Below, in pieces: positions 33,701 through 42,300 of a DNA stretch of 64,000 nt. The translations under genes and the position numbers were made by a program. The notes under the pieces were generated by a model. That model was given only the letters and a program-made list of their open reading frames with translations, had not been told where the DNA came from and ran no database searches. The stretch is from Alphaproteobacteria bacterium. GTDB taxonomy: Bacteria > Myxococcota_A > UBA796 > CAJQPC01. How positions within the stretch are numbered: position 1 is the stretch's first letter; each line of letters opens with the position of its first letter. The DNA is taken from NCBI GenBank assembly GCA_020632795.1, contig JACKEV010000008.1, positions 881,452-945,451 on the forward strand. Direction: 5' to 3'.

Positions 33701-33902
33701 GCTCGACCTCGGCGGGGGTGGCGCCGGGCCACACGGTGCTGACGGTGAGGGTGGGGACCTCGATGTCGGGGGTGAGCTGGATGGGCAGGTCGAAGACGGA
33801 CAAGAAGCCGAACATCATCACGAGGATGACGCCCACCAGCACGCCCACCGGGCGGGAGATGGCCAGCGCGATGACGCCGCCGCCGGGGGAGGGCTGGCTC
33901 AC
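30795..33902 (-). CDS. RND efflux pump permease (AcrB/HAE1 family)
   Basis: 1035 residues, full-length for a tripartite pump permease. Begins ISRPVGVLVGVILVMMFGFLSVFDLP, then porter domains (VSTVWPGATPAEVEREILLEQEEALKSV split by TM-less loops), a second hydrophobic block and a matching C-terminal half ending with ALTLFVVPALFALTWRL. TM4 reads VGMVVDNAIVVLENI near residue 410, so the usual Asp pair is Asp-Asn. It would export drugs or lipids by proton exchange. GTG start overlaps the adaptor gene's stop (GTGA) and its stop overlaps the TolC-like ATG, so all three genes are translationally coupled in the order adaptor, permease, channel. Confidence 0.9.
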   Translation of the reverse strand: MSQPSPGGGVIALAISRPVGVLVGVILVMMFGFLSVFDLPIQLTPDIEVPTLTVSTVWPGATPAEVEREILLEQEEALKSVTGLQRMISEAQNGQGTITLEFDVGTSIEEALVRTSNRLGQVPDYPDAAREPVLSTADSAGPPLAVIIFRATDGRPINPYRTWADQQIIPIFERIPGVAGVRFFGGRDTQLAVTFDPAALAARGLTVDTLTAAVQGELRDVSGGTLDLGKRRYVVRTEVAPAVAEQLESVVLAVDAQGNPVRLGDVATARMDLRKFERKVFSDGQESMALLFDREAGSNVLEVTQEILATTAEVNETLLAPRGMELVVVSDQTAYINGALALVRNNLLLGGALAVVVLLLFLRSVSASAVVATAIPVCVMGTVLGMSLLGRSVNVVSLAGMAFAVGMVVDNAIVVLENIDTWRKRGVPAAQAALEGTREVWGAIVASTLTTAAVFIPVIQWQDEVGELLRDVAVAITVAVFLSLVVSVLVIPSFSARLLSAEDPEEGGAESASFGARVRNGITDTVTRLVASTPRSIGAVVVALGGAVLLVVTLLPPMEYLPTGNRNFMFGIVVPPPGYSVEEMGEIGEYVQGRIVEHMGAEVDGVPAIGRTFFAALPGQGFMGASAEDPARIGEVVGFVRGVLREVPGIFGIATQASLFGRSIGGGRSVEVELSGSDIGALVSVGGQMMGAIAQALPDAQTRPIPSLDAGGPELRVLARREDAARLGLTPARVGAAVDAMIDGRIVGELGQPGEPQVDVVVQAAPEPASPGALMAAPIATPAGAVVPLSAVADLVETLSPTTIRRIERRRAITLQVSPPDDVAVEEAMQILREQIIAPMRADGRLPSDVRVTLAGVADKLTGAQLRMGQTLLLAVVISFLLMAALFEDFLAPLVILVTVPLAGAGGLVGLWLVDTFLGAQPLDMMTALGFIILIGVVVNNAILIVDGALARLREGDALPVSVAEAVRGRVRPIFMSSLTSLAGLTPLVLFPGSGSELYRGVGAIVLGGLALSTALTLFVVPALFALTWRLRGVR

Positions 33903-34945
33903 GGCGTCTCCCGAAGCTGGATGGGCTGGCCCGGGCGCACCCGCTCGTTGCCACGGGTGACCACGGTGTCGCCGGGGGCGAGCTTGTCGGAGGACACGAG
34001 CGCGCCGCTGCTGGCGGTGGCGAGGACCTGGACCTCGAAGGACTCGGCGGCGCCGTCGACCACCTTGACCACCCGGCTGGTGCCGGGCCCGAGGACCAGG
34101 GCGTCGCGGGGCAGCAGCACGCCGTCGTCGCCCCAGGTCACCGAGAAGCGCACCGGGACCGAGGCGCCGGGCATCCAGTCCCCGGCGGCGGGGGCCACCC
34201 GGACCAGGGCGGTGCGGGCCTCGGGGTCCAGGGCGGGCACGACGGCGACGACCCGGCCGGCGACCTCAGGCTCGCTCAGCAGGGTGACGCCGTCGCCGGG
34301 CACCAGGCGCTGGACGAGGCTCTGGGCGACGGCCACGCGGATCTCCACGGCCTCGGTGGAGACGAGGTCCAGAGCGGGGGCGCCGGCGTTGACCCAGTCG
34401 CCGGGGTCGACGTACCGGGCGGTGACGACGCCGTCGAAGGGGGCGCGGACCTTGTGGCGGCCCAGCTCGGCGGCGGCCAGGTCGGCGCCGGCGTCCAGCG
34501 ACTCGGCCTGGGCCTCCAGCCGAGCGACCTCGGCGCGCAGGGCATCCAGCTCGTTGGGGGCGAGCACGCCCTCGCGGACCTTCTCGCTACGGGTGAGGGT
34601 GGTGCGGGCCTGCTGGAGCTGGTGCGCGGCGGCGGCGTGGCTGGCGCGGGCCGCGCGCAGGCGGGCGGCGGCGAGGGAGAGGTCCAGCTCGGCCAGGGTG
34701 TCGCCGGCCTTGACCGCGTCGCCCTCCCGGACGAACACCCGGGCCACCGGGCCGCCCGCGCCGAAGGCCATCTCGGCGGCGTCGAGGGCGCGGACCTCGC
34801 CCTGCGTGGTCCAGGCGTCGGTCAGCGCCCCGTCGGTGACCTGGGCGACCTCGACGAGGGCTGGCGGCGGGCCACCCCCGGCGGCGTCGGGCGCGGGGGC
34901 GTCCCCGCAGGCGGTCAGCGTCCACATCCACAGGAGCGCGAGCAT
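33899..34945 (-). CDS. RND pump periplasmic adaptor lipoprotein (MFP)
   Basis: 348 residues. Lipobox TLTAC (Gly at +2) from ATG 34945; the longer upstream reading frame lacks a ribosome binding site. Domains in order: beta-barrel start, lipoyl half (VREGDAVKAGDTLAELD), a coiled hairpin (ARLRAARASHAAAAHQLQQARTT split), second lipoyl half (VRAPFDGVVTARYVDPGDWV), barrel and membrane-proximal domain. It bridges permease and channel. First gene of the pump operon; 101 bases separate it from the divergent gene at 35047 and must hold the promoter. Confidence 0.85.
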   Translation of the reverse strand: MLALLWMWTLTACGDAPAPDAAGGGPPPALVEVAQVTDGALTDAWTTQGEVRALDAAEMAFGAGGPVARVFVREGDAVKAGDTLAELDLSLAAARLRAARASHAAAAHQLQQARTTLTRSEKVREGVLAPNELDALRAEVARLEAQAESLDAGADLAAAELGRHKVRAPFDGVVTARYVDPGDWVNAGAPALDLVSTEAVEIRVAVAQSLVQRLVPGDGVTLLSEPEVAGRVVAVVPALDPEARTALVRVAPAAGDWMPGASVPVRFSVTWGDDGVLLPRDALVLGPGTSRVVKVVDGAAESFEVQVLATASSGALVSSDKLAPGDTVVTRGNERVRPGQPIQLRETP

Positions 34946-35046
34946 GGGGCCCTCGGTGCGCAGGTGATCTCGGAGAGGAGACAACCTCTCTATGCAGGTG
35001 GAGGCCGAATGTCGCAGCCGCTGACCAGCCCGATACATTGGCGTCG

Positions 35047-35883
35047 ATGAACCACCCCCGACGAACCGTCGCTGTCGCGCTCCTGCTGGGGGGCGTGGCC
35101 CTGGCCGCCGAGCCCGATCCCGGGCGGACGGTCTACTACACCCCGCCCGAGCCGGTGGAGGTCGCGCCGCTGACCCTGGAGGTCAAACGGGCGTACTCCG
35201 CCGGGGTCTCCGCCCGGCTGGAGGTGCGGGTGGACAACAGCAGCTTCGACTACGTGGCGCTGTACCGGCAGGAGTCGGTGTTCCTCTTCCCCTCGGTCAG
35301 CCTCCAGCCCCACCAGGGGCGCGCGGCGGTCAAGCCCACGATGATCATGCCCTGGGAGACGCGGGTGGTGTACCTGGCGGTCGGCGGGGCCGACGGGCTG
35401 AACGCGCCGGCCTTCGAGGTGGACCTCAACGGGGCGTACCGGGTGCCGGTGCCGGACAGCTACCTCAGCGCGCCCCGCACGCCGATCGAGGACAGCAGCG
35501 AGTTCGAGACCGGGCCGTTCCGGTGCAGCTGGGCGGGCTCCTCCCGGGACGGGCGGCGCGTCCAAGCCGCGTACCGGTGTCGGTACAAGGGCTACCGCAC
35601 CGGCCTGGTGGACCTGAGCGGGCTGGCGATGCACGTCGAGGGCGGGCGGGTGACCGGCTACCCCAACCGCTCGGTGATCGATCCGCTGACCCTGCTGCGC
35701 CCCGACGACCGGCTGCGCGTCGAGCTGGAGTTCAAGCTGCCCCGCAAGCTCCAGGACGCCGGTCCGGGCACGCTGTGGCTGGAGTGGGGCGAGGCCTTCG
35801 CGGAGACCGACCCGGTGCTTCTACCGCTGCCGACGCTGCGGCTGGAGCAGGACCGCTACCTGACGACGAAGTTCGGGCAGTAG
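35047..35883 (+). CDS. Secreted protein of unknown function
   Basis: 278 residues. A clean Sec signal peptide (VAVALLLGGVALAAEPD) precedes a beta-rich protein with two Cys (FRCSWAG, YRCRYKGYR). The region VEVAPLTLEVKRAYSAG and LEVRVDNSSFDYVAL suggests an Ig-like fold for envelope stress or anchoring. I do not recognise the family. It is divergent from the RND operon and converges (3 bases) with the RCC1-like gene. The TTG 9 bases earlier is an unlikely start; no strong ribosome binding site. Confidence 0.6.
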   Translation: MNHPRRTVAVALLLGGVALAAEPDPGRTVYYTPPEPVEVAPLTLEVKRAYSAGVSARLEVRVDNSSFDYVALYRQESVFLFPSVSLQPHQGRAAVKPTMIMPWETRVVYLAVGGADGLNAPAFEVDLNGAYRVPVPDSYLSAPRTPIEDSSEFETGPFRCSWAGSSRDGRRVQAAYRCRYKGYRTGLVDLSGLAMHVEGGRVTGYPNRSVIDPLTLLRPDDRLRVELEFKLPRKLQDAGPGTLWLEWGEAFAETDPVLLPLPTLRLEQDRYLTTKFGQ

Positions 35884-35885
35884 GT

Positions 35886-36857
35886 CTATGGGGGCGCGAG
35901 GTAATCCAAGGGGTCGGGGTCGACGCCCCAGCACACGACGTGTCCGTCGGTGCGCACGGCGCAGGCTCCCCAGTACCAGGCCGAGACCTGGGTGAAGGTC
36001 TCGCAGGGCAGGGGGGTGTAGTCCCAGCCGCGCTCCTGACACCAGAGCCAACCCCCATCGGTGAGGCCGCAGCTCAGGTCCATCATCACCGAGATCGCCA
36101 CCGTGGGGCCGCCGACGCGCTCGGGGGTGACCACCCGCGCATTTTCGGGGAGGGTGTTGTCGAGGGCGAAGGTGACCGAGCCCTCGGCGTCCAGCAGCAT
36201 GCCCGTGTCGTAGGAGCGCGCCGCGGCCACCCAGGGGCCGGGGAAGCGGTTGGCCCAGGTCTCGCAAACCTCGGTCTCCTCCAGGCAGCGCAGGGTGCCG
36301 TCGAGGGACAGGCCGCAGGCGCCATGGGGTCCACCGCAGAGCGCGGCGTAGGGCTCGGCGAGCGCCTCGGGGTTCAGGGCGTCGGTGTCTCCCCAACAGA
36401 GGACCATCCCGTCCGCGCGGCGGCCGCAGACCCCGTCGTCGTGGCCGGCCAGCTCCAGAAAGGGACCGGGCGGCGGGTCGAGCGGCGGGTCGGTCCGCGA
36501 GACCCAGCAGCGGGCCTCCCCGTCCTCGTCCAGCGCGCAGAGGGAGCCGCTGGCGGTCACGGTGAGCTGGACATAGCGGCGGTCCTCGATGGGGTCGGGC
36601 ACATGGTCGAGGCCTCCTCCCCAGCACTCGATGCGGCCGTCCTCGCGGAGACCGCAGGCGCCGACGCTGGAGCCAGCCACCACTTCGACCCAGCCGTCCT
36701 CGGAGCTGACGAAGGTCTGCGGGTCGACCGCGAACGCACCCCGGTAGAATGGCTGGTCGCAGCCCTCGGGGGCGCTCGGCGGGTCGGGCGGGGCCGGATC
36801 GGCGTCGCAGCCCACCGTCGCGAGGAGCAGCCCGATCCAGAAGAGGGTAGTGCGCAC
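35886..36857 (-). CDS. RCC1-like repeat lipoprotein
   Basis: 323 residues. GTG 36857 with GGAGGCACT gives lipobox LLATVGC. The rest has RCC1/BNR-type repeats recognisable by CGLREDGRIECWG, CALDEDGEARCW, CGRRADGMVLCWGD, CGLSLDGTLRCL and CAVRTDGHVVCWG; each carries a Cys pair seen in the secreted bacterial version. These fold as a beta-propeller. Such lipoproteins are abundant in myxobacteria and of unknown function. It is a paralogue of the gene at 38430 and lies on the other side of the AmpG-like permease. Confidence 0.75.
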   Translation of the reverse strand: MRTTLFWIGLLLATVGCDADPAPPDPPSAPEGCDQPFYRGAFAVDPQTFVSSEDGWVEVVAGSSVGACGLREDGRIECWGGGLDHVPDPIEDRRYVQLTVTASGSLCALDEDGEARCWVSRTDPPLDPPPGPFLELAGHDDGVCGRRADGMVLCWGDTDALNPEALAEPYAALCGGPHGACGLSLDGTLRCLEETEVCETWANRFPGPWVAAARSYDTGMLLDAEGSVTFALDNTLPENARVVTPERVGGPTVAISVMMDLSCGLTDGGWLWCQERGWDYTPLPCETFTQVSAWYWGACAVRTDGHVVCWGVDPDPLDYLAPP

Positions 36858-36974
36858 AGTGCCTCCGAGCGCTTCAGTATACCTCCCCCTTCCCGGGGCG
36901 CTCGGCGGCGAACGCCCGGTTGACACCGGCCCTTCCGCCGACCGACACTCCCGCCGACCCCGCTCGGCTCCGCC

Positions 36975-38288
36975 ATGACCGCCCGCCCGATCCCCTCCCT
37001 CGCCGACTCCAGCCTGCTGCGCTACGCCTTCTTCGCGATGCTGTACGCTGCCCAGGGCATCCCGTACGGTCTCCTGGTGGTGGCGCTGCCGGCGTACATG
37101 GCAGAGCGGGGGATCAGCGCGACGGCCATCGGGGCCTTCGTGGGGACCATCCTGTTGCCGTGGAGCCTCAAGCTGATCAACGGCCCGGTGATGGACCGCT
37201 GGACGCTGCGGCCGATGGGGCGGCGGCGTCCGTGGGTCATCGCGGCGCAGAGCCTGCTGGTCCTGAGCCTCGTCGCCCTCGCGTTCGTGCCGGATCCGCT
37301 GGGGCAGCTCAGCCTGCTGGCGGCCTTGGGCTTCCTGGCCAACTTCGGCACGGCCTTCCAGGACGTCGCGGTGGACGGGCTGGCCATCGAGGTCGTCCCG
37401 ATGGACGAGCAGGCACGGGCCAACGGCTTCATGTGGGGCGGTCGCACGGTCGGCCTGGCCCTGGCCACCACCGGCAGCGCGCGCCTGATGGAGGCCAGCG
37501 GGCTGGGCGCGGCGGCGCTGGCCTGTGCGGCGGTGCTGACGGCGATCATGGTGCTGCCGGCGCTCATCCGGGAGCGGCCGGGGGAGCGCCTGCTGCCGTG
37601 GACGGCGGGCGAGCCCTCACCGGTCCCGGCGGACGACCAGCCGGCGACCTTCGCGCGCATCGGCGGGGACCTGCTGCGGGTGATGCTGCTGCCCTCCAGC
37701 CTGATCGTGATGGGTTCCGTGTTTCTGTATGCCTTCGCCCATGGCCTGTGGACCTCGGGCCTGCCGGTGGTCACGGTGCAGGAATTGGGCTGGGACGACA
37801 CCTGGTACGCGGACGTGATGGCGGCGGTGGGCGTGGGCTCGGGCATCTTCGGCATGGTGGTGGGCGGCTTCCTGGTGGAGGCCGCAGGGCGGGTGCGCGG
37901 TCTGGCCGGCGCCATCGGCATCCTCGCGCTCATCACCGCCGGGATGGGCCTGCTGCCGGACCTCTGGGCAGATCAGGGTGTGATGACGGCCTGGGTGGGG
38001 GCGTACACGGTGATCCGCGTGCTGTCGTCCATCGCCTTCTTCGCCACCGCGATGGCCCTGTGCTGGGGCCGGGTGTCGGCGACCCAGTACGCTCTGTACA
38101 TGGCGGTCAGCAACCTGGGCCAGACCGCCGGCGCCGCGTCGCTGGGGCCGATCCACCAGACGATCGGCTCGGCTGTACTGTTCCTCGTGATGACGGCGTT
38201 GTTCGGCGTTGCGGTGGCGGTGCTGTGGTTCGTGGACCTGGAGGGGCACCAGGACGGGATCAAGCGGTTGGAGCAGGGAGCGGGCTGA
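36975..38288 (+). CDS. AmpG-like major facilitator permease
   Basis: 437 residues, 12 hydrophobic segments. The start YAFFAMLYAAQGIPYGLLVVALPAYM and DRWTLRPMGRRRPWV, and the helix AFQDVAVDGLAIEVVP near residue 120, match AmpG-type permeases, which import muropeptides or related sugars for recycling. TM5 has the conserved ARANGFMWGGRTVGLALA. The C-terminal half ends with a normal charged tail. Cell-wall recycling enzymes are not adjacent. ATG 36975; promoter in the 117-base divergent gap with the RCC1-like gene. Confidence 0.75.
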   Translation: MTARPIPSLADSSLLRYAFFAMLYAAQGIPYGLLVVALPAYMAERGISATAIGAFVGTILLPWSLKLINGPVMDRWTLRPMGRRRPWVIAAQSLLVLSLVALAFVPDPLGQLSLLAALGFLANFGTAFQDVAVDGLAIEVVPMDEQARANGFMWGGRTVGLALATTGSARLMEASGLGAAALACAAVLTAIMVLPALIRERPGERLLPWTAGEPSPVPADDQPATFARIGGDLLRVMLLPSSLIVMGSVFLYAFAHGLWTSGLPVVTVQELGWDDTWYADVMAAVGVGSGIFGMVVGGFLVEAAGRVRGLAGAIGILALITAGMGLLPDLWADQGVMTAWVGAYTVIRVLSSIAFFATAMALCWGRVSATQYALYMAVSNLGQTAGAASLGPIHQTIGSAVLFLVMTALFGVAVAVLWFVDLEGHQDGIKRLEQGAG

Positions 38289-38429
38289 GCCGGATTGCGT
38301 CATCGACGACGAGGCGGGCCGCAGGCGGTGGTCCTCCTGCCCGTCGTGGACCCAACCTGGCGCCTGGGGTATCCTGTGAAGGAGCAGAAGCGTGGCAGGC
38401 ATCCGGATTTGCGACATTTCGAACGAGGG

Positions 38430-39329
38430 TTGAGATTCGTGCTGGCGGCCCTGGTCGCCGGTGCCTGCACGACGGAGGAGCCTCCAGTCGGTGAAACGGA
38501 GGGTGGATTCCGGTACACAGAGGTGGCCCTCGCCAGGGCGGTGACCTGTGCCCTCGACGACGCTGGCGCCGCTTCGTGCTGGGGGTGGGTGGAAGAGTGG
38601 AGCGCCGTTCCCGATACGGGCGGTCTCAGCGGGCTGGACTGCGGAACGCATCACTGCTGCGCCCTCCAGGAGACCAGACCGGTCTGTTGGGGGGTCGACC
38701 TCCATGGCGAGACCATGCCGCCCAGCCAACTGGAACTTGCACAGGTCGCCGCAGGACTTCGGTGGTCGGCGGGCCTCGACTTGAACGGTCGGTTTCACGT
38801 ATGGGGCCACGATCCGGTGGAGGCGGATCACCTGGCCGCCTCACCACCTGGAGAGCCGCTGTCTTCCCTCCGGCTGGCTGCAAGCGAGGCCTGCGGACTG
38901 GATCTGACCGGTGCTGTCTGGTGTTGGGGGAGTGCCGGCCAGCCATTCTTGTCTGAGCCCGAAGGCTCCTTCGAGCAGATCTGGATCAACAACTACCACG
39001 GCGTGGCGCAGGACGCTGACGGCCAGGCCACCGAGTGGGGATCGTACACCACCTACGAACTCTACCAGATCGTACGGGCAGGCGGACTCCGAGACCTCGC
39101 GTTCCCTCGAGTCGACCGCGAAGACTGGCTCTACGGCTGCGCCATCGCCCTCGACGACACGCTGCTGTGCTGGAACGAAGAGGACGGCGTCGTCGACCTG
39201 GGCTGGAGCTTCCCGGGCCGCCCGATGAAGGTGGAGATCGACATGGACCACGCCTGCGTGCTCGATGACCAGGGCGTCATCGACTGCGTGGGGAGCAACG
39301 GATACGGACAACTCGACGTCCCGGAGTGA
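38430..39329 (+). CDS. RCC1-like repeat lipoprotein, second copy
   Basis: About 299 residues. The N-terminus (LRFVLAALVAGAC) is a lipoprotein signal. Start is uncertain: TTG 38430 keeps an Arg but has GAGGG directly against it; GTG 38439 has that GAGGG at 9 bases. Repeats: CALDDAGAASCWG, CCALQETRPVCWG, CGLDLTGAVWCWG, GCAIALDDTLLCWN, CVLDDQGVIDCVG, so about five blades with one Cys pair each. Paralogue of the minus-strand gene at 35886. It is somewhat less GC-rich than its surroundings. Converges with pilY1. Confidence 0.7.
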   Translation: MRFVLAALVAGACTTEEPPVGETEGGFRYTEVALARAVTCALDDAGAASCWGWVEEWSAVPDTGGLSGLDCGTHHCCALQETRPVCWGVDLHGETMPPSQLELAQVAAGLRWSAGLDLNGRFHVWGHDPVEADHLAASPPGEPLSSLRLAASEACGLDLTGAVWCWGSAGQPFLSEPEGSFEQIWINNYHGVAQDADGQATEWGSYTTYELYQIVRAGGLRDLAFPRVDREDWLYGCAIALDDTLLCWNEEDGVVDLGWSFPGRPMKVEIDMDHACVLDDQGVIDCVGSNGYGQLDVPE

Positions 39330-39351
39330 CGCCCGCCGCGCTCGGCGGGCG
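39330..39351. terminator. Bidirectional terminator-like hairpin
   Basis: A 9-bp perfect stem, cgcccgccg / cggcgggcg, with a 4-base loop directly after the RCC1-like stop and before the end of the convergent pilY1 gene. Confidence 0.7.
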
Positions 39352-39361
39352 CCCATCCGAC

Positions 39362-42300
39362 TCAGAAGACCTCGCGCTCGCCGAGGGTCCGGGTCCCGAG
39401 ATACGGATCCGCGACCGCGGTGATCTCACCGATGGCCGTGTTGCCCGAGGTGTCGGGGTTGGACGTCCCGAAGTAGAGTGTGCCGCTCTCAGAGACCGTG
39501 ACGGAGGAGGGGTATCCATCGACCGTGATGTAGGCCGCGTCACCGATCCCGTCGCCGTCGGTGTCCATGTTGTTGGAGCAGTCCTCAAACGCGAGGCCGT
39601 AGATGCGCCCCTCACCGCTGGAGCAGCGGTCTGCGGCGGGCACGTACGTCGAGAAATACAGCGTCCCGGCGTAGATGATGGGATCGCCGGTCAGGCCCTC
39701 GCCCGCGTCCAGAGCGTAGGCGCCGTAGCTGCCACAGTCGTCGATGGGCGTGGCGGTGTTGCACAGGAGCGGGGTCTCGTCCTTCACCGCGAACAGATAG
39801 CCCGCGTCGGTGGAGTCGCGATCGTACGGGGTTCCGGTGCCCCAGTACACGCCCAGGGAGCCGTCCATGTGCCACGAGGTCGTGGCCGCGTAGTACACCT
39901 CCGGGCGGACCGAGACGTAGTCGTACGGATCATAGAACTCGCACCAGGACGGGTTGTCGACGTCACTGGTGTCGATGATCGCCTTGTACATCCAGGTGAA
40001 GCCCGGGTCCGAGATGTCGGACAGGCCGGTGACGCCGTCGCCGTCGGGGTCGGACATGTCGGTGGGCTCGTAGCTGGCCGTCACGGGGAAGTAGATGACG
40101 TCGACGTCACCGTCACTGTCCACGTCGACCGCCGCCAGGGCGCCCGAGATGTACCCGTACTCATCGGCGCTGTCGCCGTCTGTGTCCAGACTCATGGAGG
40201 TGGACTCGGGGTGGTTGTTGCTGCCCCGCTCGGTGTAGCCGATGCTGGAGGAGCCCCAGTAGTCATCGGCGATGTGCCACATGTACAGGTTCGCCTCGGA
40301 CGTGGCGTAGTACGCGCTGGTCGAGGAGCTGTACGGCACCGCGCGCCCGCCGCCCCACATCGCCACGTAGGTGTCTGTGTAGTCGGAGGGGTCGCTGGAC
40401 TCGGCGTTGTACACGTTCGCGATGACCGGGCGGCTGGTCGTGTAGCCCATCGCGCTGTAGTCTGTGTCGTTTGTCTGCTCCCAGAGGAACTGGGGCGCCT
40501 CGGGGTCCGTGATGTCCAGCGCGAGCGTCACAGGGCCGCCCTTGCCCTGCTGCACCACGACCACGCGGCGCCACTCGGAGCCGTCGGTGGCCCGGAGGCC
40601 GTCGGGGGTTCCGTCCACGAAGCCGTCGATCCAGACGTCCTCCCACACGGGCGAGCCGTCGAACAGGAAGGTACGACCGTACCACATCATGTCGGTCAGG
40701 CCGCCCGACCAGGACTCGCCGCGGGTGCGGTAGATCGTGTAGGCGGGGATCCAGGCCCACAGCTCCTCACCGGCCTCGTCGGCGTCCTCGGTGGAGCCGA
40801 ACGCGGTGGAGGCGGTGGTGGTGCTGGGGTCGTCGTACAGTCGGAAGGCGTGGAGCATGCCGTCGTTCGCGGCGACGAACACCACATCCGGGACCTCATC
40901 GGCCTCCAGATCCTCCAGGAAGTTCCGGTAGCTGGGGTCGATGGAGTAGCGGTCGTTGCGGCCGCCGACCACCAGGGGCACGCTGTGGGGCGAGTCCCCC
41001 AGCTTCCAGTACCCGCGGGTCTGGTCGAGGTAGCGGAAGGTGCTGCTGGGCAGACCACGCACGAAGTCGACCAGGGCCTGCATGTCCTCGTCGTCGACCG
41101 TGCAGCCGTCCTTGGTGAAGTCAAACGCCAGGTCGTCGGCGCAGCCGTCACCGTCGCTGTCCGTGGTGTCCAGGAAGTAGTCCAGGTACGTGGGGTTGTT
41201 CGCCAGGGCGTCCACGAACTCGTAGTCGAACCCCATCCGGTGGTAGTTGAGGCCCTCGTTGTAGATGGCCTCACCGGAGAGCGCCATCATCTCCTCGACG
41301 AAGGTGTAGATGTCACGCTGACCGAGACCGTCACGGTCGTCGGGGTTGGACTCCGAGGTGATGACCGGGCGGGAGACCAGCAGATCGCCGCCGTCCCAGT
41401 CCGCGCCGCCGAACTGGCTGGGCCCGTCGTACTGGACCTCGCCATACGTCACAGACAGTGGATCGTTGTCGATCCCGTACGCGCGGATGTGGCCCTCGGC
41501 GAGGGGGTTGTTGCCGGTGACCTCATAGAACGAGAAGATGATGTACTCACCGTCCGCGCTCACCACCGGCGCGCTGCGGCTGTAGAATCCGGAGCGGATG
41601 TAGCTCATCACGGTCGTGATGGCGCCGAGGATCTCGTCGCCGCTGTTCGCGACCGTGTAGATTCCCTCGTTGCCGATCTGGTCGCTGGCGTTGCCGTACA
41701 GGCTCTCCGCCACGGACGTGCCCCGCACCTTGATCGCGACCGTGTGCGTCACGATGTTCTGGGTGTCGGAGAGGTCCGAGCGCAGGTCGTTGTTGTACGC
41801 GTAGTGCACCGCGTTGTCATACAGACACTCGCGGTCCGCGCCGGTCGTGATGCCGCCGCTGTTGCACTTCACGTCGTTGCTCAGGCTGCTGCCGCTCGTG
41901 ATGTTCGACGCGCTGCGGTCGTCGTTCGGGAAGTCCACCGTGATGGTGATGACGTGCGTCTCCTGGCAGGCCCACTGCACCGGCACGCCGCAGAAGTCCG
42001 CGCCCGGCACCAGGCTCGTCTGCGCGTAGCTGTCACACGAGTCGCCCGTCGACGCGCGCCCGAAGTAGTCGTACGCCTCGCCCAGGCTCTCCGCCAGGTT
42101 GCGGGTGTCCGTCCCGCTCCCTGACACAGAGGACAGCGCCGCGCTGATCTCCGCGTGGGACGAGCCGATCGGCGCGATGGGCTCGAAGTAGTCCCGGTTG
42201 TTGCCGTCGCTCGTCCCGATCACGCCGAAGTACGCCCAGTCATAGTGCTGGGTGAGCTGGTCGATCGCGTCGAGGGTGTCCTGCAGGCACGTCGTGCCCG

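Noticed and set aside
30783..34967. 1394-residue plus-strand frame opposite the efflux operon
   Set aside because: Shadow of the RND permease and adaptor; low-complexity HGQ-type composition, no domain, no ribosome binding site.
39326..42124. 932-residue plus-strand frame opposite pilY1
   Set aside because: Antisense shadow with Val/Arg/Gly/His bias; pilY1 motifs are clear on the other strand.
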